Part shown: one piece after another, positions 44,704 to 56,840 of the stretch
Layout: each line of letters opens with the position of its first letter
Numbering within the stretch: the first letter of the stretch is position 1
Origin: Lunularia cruciata
Lineage: Eukaryota; Streptophyta; Marchantiopsida; Lunulariales; Lunulariaceae
Reading direction: 5' to 3'
DNA: 64,000 bases
Assembly (NCBI GenBank): GCA_948567375.1
Contig: OX419758.1
Coordinates: forward strand, 66,803,965 to 66,867,964
Notes under the pieces: generated by a model
Database searches by the model: none
Told to the model about the DNA's origin: nothing
Seen by the model: the letters and a program-made list of their open reading frames with translations, nothing else
Position numbers and translations under genes: made by a program

Positions 44704-47557
44704 AATCAAGGTCAAAAGCTTCTTTGCATCTTTATTTATTCCAACCACTTGAGAAATCTTGCTTATGGTATGCAAAGACATATTAGTGAAGTCCTTTACT
44801 ATATGCTTGTGTAAAAGCTACATTTTTCTTAAAAAATATTATGCAAACAACTTCTCCATTTTGAATGTAGTATTCTCTTGTAGTAACTTCTCATTCAACC
44901 TTCAAGTTTATCAACTTTGACTTGAAGTCTTGATCAAGCATTTTTTTGAGATTCCAACTCTCAGGTGAAATAAAGAACTCTTTCTAATTGCTCCTTATAT
45001 GTGGCTTTATATACACTCTTATTGACATAGAGCTTCCACTCTACCAAATCTTTGTACTTCTTATCGTAGATTTGCAAGCAAGCAATTACAAAAGATATTT
45101 GGGTCATCAAGTCATGCACATGTGATCATCAATAATACATGAGAAAACTAGAACACAAGCTTTCAAGAAGGATATGGGATGAAAAATTGTGTCTAGTATT
45201 GGCTATTTCAAAGTTCCATCTTTAGAATCTATTAGGGTGCCTACAATTTGCAATTTTTTTCCTATTCTTAGTAAAATCGAGAGGTGTTAATTTACTATTC
45301 AAAGGGAGAAATGCTTGTTTTTAGGTATTCTTTGGATGCATTTCCTTACAAATGGAGGTACAAAGAAATAGGCTAGAATAATGAAAAGGAATAGTCAAAT
45401 ATGAAGAATAGACCAAGCCAATGAGGAAGGGTACAAAGACTCTTCACCCAAAGAATTTTAGAACCAAAGAACATACTCCAAGTTTGAATGCCGGTGCTAA
45501 CTAAGCAAAAAACTACCAGCAAGAACCATTGGTGCCTGCCAAAGATTTCCTACATGATAATATTCACTGTTCACCTATTGAAGATTGTTGGCCAAAAAGC
45601 CATGACTATAAATTAGGTGTTGTGCTAGTAATTCTTTCTTTTGCAAGAAATTTCCTACAAGTGAATTGTCTTCTATATGAAAATCTATGAATGCAATCCA
45701 AGGAAATTTCAATGAGTTAGCATCCTTTTGAGTTGAAATTTACTTGATAGAAAACATGGTGCAAGGACATAGAGTGATGAGAAAGACCCCAATATTAATT
45801 CTTTACTACCTACTGTTAGATAAGTGGAGCATGCATATTAGAAGTGAATTTCTCCAAAGCAAGCACTTGAGCTTCTTGCTTTGGAACTAGGATCTTATCT
45901 CACCATCTATGGTACAAGATATGAGGATTAGAAACCAAGAAACTTGTAACTTAAGAGAAAATCCAAAGGAGTAGAGTCAGGAACACTGTAGGACGGTCCC
46001 AAGATTAGACACCAGTAGCTTTGTAGAGCCATGAAACACAAGTAGTGGTTGGACCAATTACAAGGACCCAACCCAAAGAGCAGGTGTATTCTGTCTCATC
46101 AAGCTATTTTGCACAAAGAAGACAACCTACTTAACTATCAACTAGGCAAGCTTCTTTGACCAAGCATATGAGAGAGAAGTAATGAATTACCCAAACATTT
46201 TCTATTGGCATACTTGGGCAATGATTCAAGTGTTGGAGGAGGATGGAGGTGCTACATAATTGGCTCCTTTGCTATCCAGTTCTACATGGGGCTCAATCTA
46301 TTGAGCAAGGAGGAGTGCAAGAAGTTACCAAGTCCCTTCCACTTGGAGGAGTGTTTTGAGTCATAGTGTGAAAGAAAGGGAATTACAAGAGCAGTTCAAG
46401 AGGTGGACAATGAGTTCATGATCAAAAGCAAGTTTGTGGAGGTGAAGGAGGTAATTCTCCCATATAAAAAGAGTGCAACCTCTTCAAGATTGCAGCATCG
46501 TACAAAGAAAGTAAGAAAGAATCCATAGGTGGTGGATCTCTCTTTGGATGAAGGTGAGGCCAAAGATGAGGAGGAAGAAGAAGATGAAGACAAAGAACTC
46601 AACTTACATGAAACAAAGACAGATGCAAATGGGGAGAACAAGCATGCAGATGCAAAGTCTGTACCTCAAGGTAAAGGTAGTCATCCAACCAAAGATCAAG
46701 AAGATCTCCAGAGCAAGGAGCCATTACAACCAAGTTTGCCCTCAAAGCAGGGAATGAAGGATACTGAAGAAGGAGGGGCCAAGGACAAAGGAATTTTCAT
46801 CCAAGAAAAAGACACTCCAAAGGAGTGCAACACAAAGAAGAAGCTTTGATGATCACCAACTAGACCACATAGGTATTTGATGGCAAAAACAAAAGTATAT
46901 TGTTGTCTAGCACACAGACTGCAATCTTTTACCAAGACATCTCATGGATCTTGTAAAATTAAAAAAAAGGACAATTTCAGCAAGAAAGGAAGCAAGAAAG
47001 GAAGTAAAATCATTTTCAGTACATAGTTTCCACTTTCTCTTTGGACGTCCTTGCACAATTTTCATTCTCACACTTCAATACATTGATAAACGTAACTTTG
47101 TATGTATCAAGGTAGGTTTTTCATGAAGAGTAGAAGATACTATAGATAAAAAAAATTCACAAAGTATGGGCTTAAGGGAGTGGTAAATTTTCCATGTAAA
47201 AGTTGACCTTCAATTGCAAATAGTTTGGAACTTACTCTCAATTTCCTAAACCTTAATAATTTTCTTTTCTTTGTTGCAGATTTAATTTAAAATTAATGAA
47301 AGTGAAAGGACTAAAATCCAGTTTAAGCACCCTATAAAAATGTTCTCTCTCATGGGAATTACCACTAAACATTGAGAAATGCTTCATATGCCATTGGATA
47401 TGTGGCACAAAGAGTTCTTTCTATATGTGCAAATTGTCCAAGTCAACTTCAGACTTTGTTCCATTCATCAACTTTAACCATTTTAACTTTTGGAACTCTT
47501 TTAAATTTTGAACTTTGTCATGTCATGTCTGCAAAGTCATTCTTGAAGTAAAAAATT
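44704..47557. repeat. Segmental duplication block A, copy 2
   Basis: Direct-orientation match to 34440-35921, with an additional 1.6 kb (45230-46890) that copy 1 lacks or has lost. Confidence 0.85.
46190..46849 (+). pseudogene. Broken gene with acidic/lysine-rich tail, family unknown
   Basis: After stops, 46529-46849 is open for 106 codons: VVDLSLDEGEAKDEEEEEDEDKE (read in part), then a Lys/Glu/Gln-rich region ending NTKKKL and TGA. The upstream sequence reads YLGNDSSVGGGWRCYIIG, FYMGLNLLSKEECKKL and FVEVKEVILPYKKSA in one or two frames. The order globular part then charged tail is gene-like, but stops at about 46355 and 46526 break it. It lies in the extra 1.6 kb of block A copy 2, so it may be an insertion. 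Confidence 0.35.
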
Positions 47558-48554
47558 TCAACACTGACTTGCTTCCTCTTTCCAATCCAAAAATTACCTT
47601 AAATAACATTTGGACTTGATAATATATCACACAACTCAAACCGTGGATTTTGAAAACCTCTCCAAAAATAGAGTATCACGTGTAATTACACATTTTACTT
47701 GAACCTAAAATTGAATTTTTTTCTAAACACCTATTTCACTCTACTTATATCAAGCAATGCATTCCAAACTTTGTTTATGAAAAAGACATAACCACTTTGG
47801 ATATTAACATCTTCCTGGTTCAAAGATTCACAAACAAGACAAACTATATAATTTGACTAATACCGAGGAGAAAGATAATTCTTTTGTGAAATTTTATGGA
47901 CTTTAACTTTATTCCTTAGTTACAAACTTTATATTTAATATAAAACAAAACAAAACCAAAAATGAAATTACCACAAGGAGTTAGAACAAGCTTAGAATAT
48001 TGATTGCTTTTTGCTTTATCGATCCATATATCCATAACCATGTAGTTGGCAGGGAATTTTTATACAATAAGCATGCAATCATTTTGAATTATCATTAATA
48101 TATAAGAAATTCATTCCTTGTTTTATATTTTAAGGTGTATATATCGCCCTTTGATTTTGCTATATGGAGTACTTCACTTGCATGGCTTCTGGTACTTTTA
48201 TGAAATAATTATTTTCATTTTGAATCTTCTCGTAATTCTGATTATTTGCAAATATCAATAGACACAAGAAAAATCCTTCAACATTTAAAGCAAAATAAAA
48301 TTTCTTAGCAATTTTTTTCAAAGATACAAGAAGATATTGAAATATGGTACTTAAAGTTTTTGTTGACAATGTCATTGGTTACTAAAATCCATTATAAATT
48401 ATTCATGTCCACTTTTGATGCCACAAGTGCTTGATGGTTCTTTGCACGATATAGTCCTCATGGATAATTTTGTCCTTACCTTGAACGTCTAGCAGTTTTA
48501 TTGCAAGCCCAAATGTACATTCCGCTATGATGAGCTCTTTGGTCTATAGACTAG

Positions 48555-48878
48555 ATTTACCGTGTGCTTGCCAAACAATTCAAAAGGCAAGAAATACTTC
48601 CACTTGAGCTAGATGCTCAATCTCGTGTTACATATTTTGCCAGATATGTTATCATGATAGTTGCAAGATTTTCGTATGTGTATGGTCACGAGGAACCATC
48701 CAAACTCATGAAATATGCTGCTTTAAAAAAAGAAAAATTTCTTGGGCACAAAGTAGAGTACAAGGATAATGATCATAAACGAAATGTTTTGGAGTACCTG
48801 GAAATAGTACAAAAACTTTGTCACGTTTACAGAATGCGTTGCGTTGTACATATCTCTTTTCCGTCCATCGAACTTTAA
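48555..48878 (+). pseudogene. Short coding relic in block B copy 2
   Basis: Open from a TAG at 48552 to 48878 without a good ATG start: FKRQEILPLELDAQSR, YGHEEPSKLMKYAAL, KDNDHKRNVLEYLEIVQKL, MRCVVHISFPSIEL. Copy 1 has the same segment with different frame breaks (about 39330-39700, minus). Probably the remnant of an older gene; family not recognised. Confidence 0.3.
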
Positions 48879-49956
48879 ACTTTTGTAATTTTTTATTCCG
48901 TAAGCTTTTGAATATCTAGATTGTATTTACGGATTGTTTACAGTCCATTTCTTTACTTCTGAAAAGAAAGGAATAAATATTACACAGTCGAGAATTAGTG
49001 TATAGGTTGTCTATGCAAATTCTCGTCCTTTGGCATTCCATAGACCCATCTTAGTTAATAATATAGATTTGAAAGTTCCCATGACCCCTAAACCCAACCC
49101 CCTTTCCCCCCACCCTTACTTTTCTCAAGTATAACACAAGGAATTAGTCGGCTTAAGTATTAAATTCTTCACGACCAAGGAAGCAAAGAATACGCCAATT
49201 GAGTCCAATGCTATCGGACACAAATGGTCTATACACATAAGATTTTTGGTTTTCGCCTTCAAAGTGAACATACGAACCAACTTCGTTTCTACTAAGTTCC
49301 AATTATGCCGACCGATTAGCAAAGAGTCGCATGCGGATATAAGTGTCAACAGACAACTACACATATGCGTGCAACCACAGTATTGAAGTGAACAATCAAG
49401 TCACGTCAATTCAAGGTCAATGTCAAAAAGAACGTAAACCTTTCAAGAACTCTTTTGCAACTTGTTTCCTGGAGTTTCAACTATCACCGCCTGGACTTCA
49501 CTTTCCTTCGTGCGGCACAATCGCGATCTGGGACCAGGATGGCAAGACAAAGGCTCCGCGAAAGGGGAAGGCCTGTTTCCTAACAAACAGTGAAGAAGCC
49601 ATCAGAGCATCGACACCACTCACTTCCTTGTCTACAAATCTATTAGAGATGCACATTAATCAAAATCTGAAACTTTTAAGGCAAAGGGAAGCACAGGAAG
49701 TAATCTCGTTTAGCTATGGTGTATACATACTAAACTAAGTCGCAAGTTCTAGTTGACAAAAAAGTCAGTATTTTATATTACTAAAGGAATATCAAATCTT
49801 TAGAAAGCCAAAGGAAAACCCATAGACAAACTCTATGGATCCATCGGATTCAATCAATTGCTGATTGATACGGCAAACAAAGATATTGGAACTCAATTTT
49901 GAGATGATTCTTGGCTTAGTAAATTCATAGCATTCGCATTCGATGCATGGCATGGG

Positions 49957-50002
49957 ATGCCCATATCATGCATTGGGTGTCCAATGCATGATATGGGCAT
50001 CT
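49957..50002. repeat. Perfect 21-bp hairpin with 4-nt loop
   Basis: The arms 49957-49977 and 49982-50002 are exact reverse complements around the loop GTGT. The corresponding place in copy 1 (about 38289-38325) has only one arm, so the second arm appeared after, or was lost since, the duplication. Confidence 0.85.
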
Positions 50003-50981
50003 AAAGCGTAATATTCTGTCATACCCTATGCCTATGCGTGGAACTAAACTTACCAGCATGTATGTCCAACAATTTGAAATTTCATAGTCTAATGATACTG
50101 AAAATCGATACTATTTGAAAATCACGGTGATAGAAGTTTCTGCATTCAGAGGTGGGAGCGCTGCCTAGAGTGGAGAAGGTCAGTTATGGTTACTTGGAGT
50201 GGACCTACCTCAATTCATCATTAATAAAATTGAAAATTGAAAATATCCTTTCAACAAAATATATCCTGAGATGAATATTTAAATTAAAAATGTATTTTCT
50301 GTTTATCTCATATATCTCATATAGTCTTTTAATAATTTCCTAATCTAACCTTGCTATTATTAGTCACAACATGTAATAATTAGTTGTTAATTTATCAAAA
50401 CATATTAAAAATTTGTGAATAGACCCTAGACAAATTATATATGATCCATATTAAATTTACATGATAAAAATACATTAGATTTACAGGATATATGTATCTA
50501 AATATAATAAAATAATTACATAATATACATAAATACATAATTGTAGTTCCATATCTTTACACATGTACATATTACAGTTGTTGATTTATATGACTCTTGT
50601 GAAAATTCCAAGTTGCTCGACATATTTGGGAGAAAGCACATATAGCGTGAATTATCAAATCAACATAAGTTGAAATGTTCATAAAGTTATAAAAACATAC
50701 ATAATAAAAAATTCCAATAAACATTCCTCACATAACCAGAGATACCTCAGTCGGACAGTCTGCAAACTTGTCCGACTTCAAAGCACTTACAGAAACTATG
50801 CCCTTGAGACTTTCATGATCCCATCGTCCCCCGTCCCAAACACACACCTGATATCTCTTTGTCCCCCCTGAACCAGAGCTTCCTCCCTCTGCCCTTTCCT
50901 ATTATCTGTCCACCACTCCGGAGCAGAAAGGGATGCTTATACTTTATCTTGATGAGATAGTACCGCATGAACTAATTAAGT

Positions 50982-50982
50982 C

Positions 50983-51017
<35 letters not shown>

Positions 51018-51027
51018 TGTGAGAGAG
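50982..51027. repeat. TA/GA microsatellite
   Basis: An alternating TA run of about 16 nt is followed by GA repeats of about 20 nt and a second short GA run. It lies inside the 0.76-kb stretch present only in block B copy 2. Confidence 0.95.
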
Positions 51028-51542
51028 TTTTATTGCGACTTACTTAGTTCCTCAGCAAAGACAATAGGCGTTGTTGATGCGGTGCCTAGCAATCGATGAA
51101 GTCAAGTACACCGGTGAATTTAGTGTGGTCCGTTAATCGAGCTTTGGTGTTCAATGCTCCTATGCAGGCTGCTCAGTTTTTCACCAGCCCTTATTATACA
51201 ACCCACCTGGTGCCACATCCACCTTCTCATGCCCCATAACAGGTGCAGCAACAATCGGCAGGAGGAAGTCCTGGAGGTGGATCGACCCATATATATATAG
51301 ATGAGATTAGAGACTAACTTTTCATCATGAGAAGCCCTAGTGGGGTATTCCATTCATCATCAATGGAATGTTCCTCCTGTAACAAAATACGTTGTCAAGG
51401 AGAGAATATAATGCTTTTCAAAACGTAAATTTTTTTAATTTTTATTTCAGAATTTCATTTACCCTCCGATTCCAAGGTCATAACTTTTTCTCGATGAAGC
51501 AATCCCAAAAGTAAAAGTACTCCAACCTCCTTTCTTACCAGC

Positions 51543-51543
<1 letters not shown>

Positions 51544-51574
<31 letters not shown>
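51544..51574 (+). repeat. C31 homopolymer
   Basis: An uninterrupted run of 31 C about 330 bp upstream of the secreted-protein gene copy 2. The same position in copy 1 (near 37660) has only CACCCCAACTC. It could be a true expansion or a sequencing/assembly artefact. Confidence 0.9.
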
Positions 51575-51576
<2 letters not shown>

Positions 51577-51734
51577 CTCAATGTTTATAGTTTAATGTGA
51601 CAAAGTACAGACAACACCATGAACCTACGTATGGCCATGGAAATGAGCGTCCATTCTGGCCATCAAATTGCTCTTTTCTAAATGTGCCACGATCAAAGAC
51701 AGAAGGAGACACGAACATCCACTACTGCAAACTG

Positions 51735-51744
51735 CTATAAGATG
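51735..51744 (+). promoter_or_regulatory. Possible TATA box of secreted-protein gene copy 2
   Basis: CTATAAGATG about 160 bp upstream of ATG 51902, conserved in position with copy 1. Confidence 0.35.
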
Positions 51745-51901
51745 AATGCCTTGCCTCATATCATTCATAGCCTTGAGTTCACTCCCAATCGCTAATCGTT
51801 TCACATTTGCTGCCCCATCTCATCTAGCTCCTGTTCGCTTCGTTACTTACTGGTGGGACCGGTCATATACTCACCACCATATGCATATCCACCCGTTCAA
51901 G

Positions 51902-52363
51902 ATGGATGCCAAATCCACCGTTGCTATGCTTGCTCTCGTTGTGGTGCTATCCGCTTTCTCGACGAGAGTGGCCGCACAAACGACCATCCTAGACACATTG
52001 AGTGTTGTTAACAACATTAATGCGGATCTCGTTATACGCCAGCTTTTCCCTAATGGTACACTGGGGCCAGTCCAGACATTGCCTGCTCTCAGTAACACAA
52101 TTGTATCGGTCCTAGTAACGAGCACTTTACCCACCGTACTGCAACTTCTCGACGCTGCAGGGACTGTGATCGGGACTATCACCATTGCTGCTGATGTTGC
52201 GGTTGACCTCGTGGTGATCGCACTGAACTTACTGACGAGTCAGCTGGTCGTCCAGGTTTTCGGACTGGTGAACAGCGTACTCCAGCTTGTCCTGACCGTG
52301 GCTCTACCTTTAACAGCTAGTTTGCTGGCTCTTTTGCGGTCAATCTTAGCCCTACTAGCATAA
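51902..52363 (+). CDS. Small secreted hydrophobic protein, copy 2
   Basis: An intronless 153-codon frame ending in TAA. The chosen ATG gives MDAKSTVAMLALVVVLSAFS, a signal peptide with likely cleavage after VAAQ. It differs from copy 1 at about 16 residues, among them T18A, L44V, D51N, A55G, T56P and P59T; length and hydrophobic pattern are unchanged and there are no cysteines. The C-terminal 45 residues (QLVVQVFGLVN.VLQLVLTVALPL and LLALLRSILALL) are nearly invariant, which points to constraint there. Upstream about 300 bp and downstream about 900 bp are also well conserved with copy 1. The function is unknown: a secreted or cell-wall/cuticle-associated hydrophobic protein is possible, but nothing in the sequence proves it. 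Confidence 0.75.
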   Translation: MDAKSTVAMLALVVVLSAFSTRVAAQTTILDTLSVVNNINADLVIRQLFPNGTLGPVQTLPALSNTIVSVLVTSTLPTVLQLLDAAGTVIGTITIAADVAVDLVVIALNLLTSQLVVQVFGLVNSVLQLVLTVALPLTASLLALLRSILALLA

Positions 52364-53312
52364 GGTATAATCATACCTTACAAAAGTTGGTCGAATCGAG
52401 GCATATTTGTGCAGTTTTCCTTATCTAGAAATTTGTTTGCAATTTGACTGAGATTGCTTTGATTGTTAAACTGAACAACGAACCTCTACAATATGCATAT
52501 TGGCAGGTGTAGCTAGTTCCTCCTGATGATGCGAGACTTCATTACACTACTCATTGAGTCCAGGTTGATTGGGTCACTTGATCGTTGAGCTTGTCCTTCC
52601 AAACGCCTAATCCGATGCAGAAGAATTGGCGAATGAACCCGTTCTCTTACTTCCCATCTAGTTTTCGTACAACAGTCTCAATTAGTGTTAACCAGTTACA
52701 GCGTTATGCAAGTGGTGGCATGACCTTGGCGCTTGTGCATCAGTCGCGCACCGTTTAACTGCCATTGAAGTTGTGCATACGGTCATGTTCAATGAAATGT
52801 CAAATGTGCAGACGCAGGTCGTCGACCTCGAATTCCGTTGCTTTACGACAATTGTGTCATCATATTTACAAATAATGGAAGCAACTCCAGCTTCACGTGC
52901 ATGTAGCTCATCGGAATTGTGCCCTTAGCTTAGCAGGTTCGGAGAGTGCATAAGATCTTGGTTTTTGATCAAAATCAGGACTATGCTGGTCTTTGATCAA
53001 AGCAGGACGTAGTCCTGGTGAGTCGTTTTATGTCATACGATGAAATAAAAGACACGTCCATTGAGGACAACTTTAAAGTAAGAATCTGAAGTATCCGAGC
53101 TCACAATGGTTACTGGTATGTTCCGTTTATGTGAGTCTGAAGTAACCTAAAATCCACAACTATCTCACAAACATGACCTTCTAATTTCTAATATCTAAAC
53201 ATTTTGTGGAAAATTTTCCAACAAAATGTTGTACATTTCCCATTTCCCACAAAATGTTGGAAAATTGAGATATGGACAATCATCCGCACTGGCCTGACTT
53301 TCCATAAGGCTT

Positions 53313-55717
53313 ACGTTTTGCCTGCTCTGAACCCGACTTCGCAAATAGCTACACATGTAGTTAATGCTTCCCATGCACTATCAAACACAGAAGTATATTT
53401 AGATTTCAATATTAGCACCATGGGCAATCCGGAGGTCAATAATTTTCAACGGATGGTTTTAGTTATTACAGCTTGGCCATGGTGCTGCAGATATGGAACT
53501 TCTTTGCAAGGGAAGATGCATTGAGATATGGAACTTCTTTGCAAGGGAAGATGCATTGAGAAACAGGAATAAGTAGACTTTCAATATGTATATGTGTTAA
53601 GCTATAGGCTAGTTTATAACATTCTGAATATAGTTTGTCATGTTTTCAAAAGCAATGCATACTCAGATTCAACAATAATGCCTCGTTCTCCGACTTGAAT
53701 CATGGATGAGAACTTATTATTAGGAATTTGTAACCTGTTTCAAGTGAGATTTTGTAATATGTTCCCCCCGGGTAGTCTGGCTTGAACGGTTTTAACTCAC
53801 ACATATCGTAGACAGGATGTCCAATCTTGATCACGAACCCAATATACTATTCATACCATAACATGGCTTGTACATATTAACCTACAGACAAAGAACTCGG
53901 GGACGGACGTAAAGCTTGCTAACGATAACTTGGATAAGATGTAGATTGTATAACCAGTTCATCTCCCTTGCCAATCTTTTGCAATTTGCTCCATGTATTT
54001 GGGGTAAATTGCCTCTAAGAACTCCATGAATGGCATGATGGCCTACACCCCTTCAACAACCCAATAACCAACAAACCAAAAGGTCTTCATATTGTAGTCA
54101 AATGCTCCTCCCTCAATGGTCATTGGCAACTCTCATAGCAACAAAGGTTTGCCAACAACAAAGGTTTGCCTGCCTAGCCAAATTCAAATCTTGGCCCGTC
54201 TAACAACACATAGGTGTGTAGGTATTTCATTTTGGTGTCTTCTTTTACACAATTCCTTGGTATGTGGAGCGTCCCTTCCTCTTTAGTTTCAACATTCTTC
54301 TCTTTGCCTTCCTCCTTAGACCAATCTACTATCAATGAAGATATCTCTTCTATCTACACATCCATCGCTATTGTTTCTCATTGGTGCTTACTCATTTGGT
54401 ACAAAGAATGTGCACCAAAGGTCCTACAAACACCTTCTTCTTCCCTCAAGACTTTGTCAAAGCTTTGGAAAGCTTTGGCTTTGGCATTTCAAGAAACTTG
54501 GCATCATGTTCCTTGTTGCTTGAAGAATCTGCTCTCCTCTCACAAAATAACTATTCTCAATGGAACATTCTCCTAAAACCTCCTACTAGTTGTTAGTGAG
54601 CAACTTGATCTTTATATACAAGTGAATGATAGAGGGCACCAAGGAGTGTGGCCACTTCTCATTGAACATCTTTTGAGTAGAATCATGAAAAATGCATACC
54701 TAATTGACCACCTCTCTTGCAATTGTTTTTTTAAAGACAATAGCTTGGTTTGTCAATAAGTAAGTCAACAACTACAATTGGAGGAGCTTCATGATTGCCA
54801 TTATATTGACATTCTTTGCCACATCTTGATAATGATGTAGGGACCACATGCTCTTTGACAATTGGTAAGAGGCAAAGGACTAACTCAATAGCACGTTCAT
54901 CTTCCCCATCTCAATGTGCTTAGATTTGAAGGTATGCAAAAAAAAAACTTGCATTGTCATTGAGGATCTATTGCTAGAGTTCTTTGGTCTATTTTTCTGC
55001 AATATCCCAAGAGTGTCTATTTTCCAATTTTGTCCACTTTATATCTCCTAGGCAATACTCATCAGTGTGAAACTCCAATCCCATGATAGGAATGAAAGGT
55101 GGAGCTTCTGGAGGAGCTACCTCTATGGCATCATCTCCCACTTATCAAGAATCAGCATGCAATGTTCAAAGCTTTTGCCTTCTACTTCCCTTTAATACTA
55201 CACCAAACACCAACTTGCAATTTGAATCAATCACTTCATCAAGTAAGTATCCTAAGCGATCAACCTCCTTCAAACTATTTTTCACTCTCAACATCAAAGT
55301 ACACCCTCAACTTGTGACCTCACTCTCAACTCAAGCTCTAATAGCTCTGTCATGAAATTCTATCTTTAGGTTTAAATTTTGCTAGCAACCACTTTATACC
55401 CCAAGGAACATCAATCGTTCAACTCATCAATCATTCATCCATAGGTTTCTCATGTGTTTGGCACCTTGGTAGGTACCAATGGTCATCTTGAAAAGTAGTA
55501 GTTGTGACCTTTGGCAAATCTTGTGGCAAAGTAGTAGTTGTGATCTTTGGCAACCTCCAAAAGTTCTTTCCTTTAGCCGGCCATCATATGTTGTCCAATC
55601 CATTTGGGTAAAACTACTCCATAACACAAGTCCTTTGGCTCAACTCCTAGTATTTCTAAAGATAAAGACTCTTTCAGGTTAACCAAACTTCTTCTCCATG
55701 AAGAAATACAAACCATG
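53313..55717. repeat. Segmental duplication block C, copy 2
   Basis: Direct match to 40732-42425 at both ends. The middle (53380-54595) is not shared with copy 1. It ends where CTCCATGAAGAAATACAAA stops matching copy 1 (about 55717). A 39-bp exact tandem duplication (GAGATATGGAACTTCTTTGC unit) lies at about 53485-53562. Confidence 0.85.
53950..55690 (-). pseudogene. Unclassified minus-strand coding relic in block C copy 2
   Basis: Minus-strand reading gives AKAFQSFDKVLREEEGVC, FGAHSLYQMSKHQ, EEGTLHIPRNCVKEDTKM, YLHTYVLLDGPRFEFG and RPFGLLVIGLLKGC at 54000-54580. Further left in the protein direction (54780-55690) it parallels the relic in copy 1 (IELVLCLLPIVK, GLEFHTDEYCLGDIKWTKL). Stops and shifts are frequent. 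It looks like a single decayed gene of perhaps 500 codons; family unknown. Confidence 0.35.
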
Positions 55718-56840
55718 TTCTATCATATTGGGATTTAAGGGAAGTGTGATGCATAACCCTTATGTTGCTTCACAAGGACACTCAAAGGTGGCCTACTTTT
55801 ATGAGAGAGCACCCGCAACTGCACCAGGCCCATATGAAACATACCAAGCAGTGCCCATATACTACCACATGCCCTTAGGTCTTCTCATAATACCCTCAAC
55901 ACCGCCCACCATTACTAACATGATTCCCACAACACCCACTAAAATGGAGGATAGACTTGTAAAATTAGAACACATGGAGAATCTTCACTTAGTGGAACAA
56001 CTGCAAGAGAGGAATCCAAATAATGCTACTACTAAAGGAGAAATATCTTGTACACAATGTATGGGATAAGGGCATACTAATGCCTAGTGCGCAACACTAG
56101 ACAATTCAAATTTTTGTGTTGATTTGCAAGAGATATTGGCATATTGTGGCAAACTACAGAACATTGCAAAGACACCAAGAACCATGAGAAGAGAGAACAC
56201 ATGTTGTAGACATTTTCCTGTAGCATAACAACTTCAACTAACATTTACATGACTTGACTTTCCAAGGAGGAAAAGGAAATAGACAAGGATAAAGTCTACT
56301 TGGCCCAAATATATGTTGTCACATTTGCAATGAGAACCACAATGCAAATAAGTGTGCTTATAAGCCTACTTGCTACTTGTTCTGCACAAGAGCACATATA
56401 ATGGCAGAGTGCTCCAAGTTTCAGAATTTCATCATCGAGGTTCATGGAGTGCATGTACAAAATAAACAACAAAATCCTCATATCCTTAATCCTCATGGAT
56501 CTAACAAGAACATGCACTTCGTTGCAATCAAAGAGGACTCCTTGGAAGGAGATGTATTTTCATAAAATTTCATGCTCCCATGGAGGCAAACATCTTTCTT
56601 ACTATGCAATCCTCCACTTATGCAGTGCCAGATCTAGCAAGCAATCCGTCTTCCATAAGCTACTCCTCCATAGAGATTGATGATGAACCTCTTTGGGAGG
56701 ATACTTCATAGCCAATCTTGGAGATGTACCATGCTGTGGTTCCCACATTTGAAATAGTGGCAAAAAAACCTTCTAGTTTGGTCATTCACAACTATGACCT
56801 TTTAGCATACCTGGCTAACACTAGGGCAAATATTACCCTC
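55718..56840 (+). pseudogene. Relic gypsy gag to pre-protease, split by a chromovirus
   Basis: It reads HNPYVASQGHSKVAYFYE, MEDRLVKLEHMENLHLVEQL and a zinc knuckle CTQCMG.GHTNA.C at about 56050-56092 with exact C-x2-C-x4-H-x4-C spacing (two stops inside). A second Cys/His-rich part follows (AHIMAECSKFQNF), then IHNYDLLAYLANTRANITL just before 56841. The ANITL.. phrase continues after the chromovirus at 62443-62494 (LE.LCKVALIEHQK), which shows that the chromovirus interrupted this element. The pre-protease wording fits the same Ty3/gypsy lineage as the relic at the window start. Confidence 0.65.
56836..56840. repeat. Target-site duplication CCCTC, left copy
   Basis: CCCTC directly precedes the 5' LTR; the same CCCTC follows the 3' LTR at 62443-62447. 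A five-base duplication is the norm for Ty3/gypsy integration. Confidence 0.9.

Larger units (their letters stand above)
47558..53312. repeat. Segmental duplication block B, copy 2
   Basis: Reverse-complement match of 35922-40731. About 0.95 kb longer, mainly because of an extra 0.76 kb at 50625-51385 (with a TA/GA microsatellite) and a C-tract. It holds the plus-strand secreted-protein gene. Confidence 0.9.
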
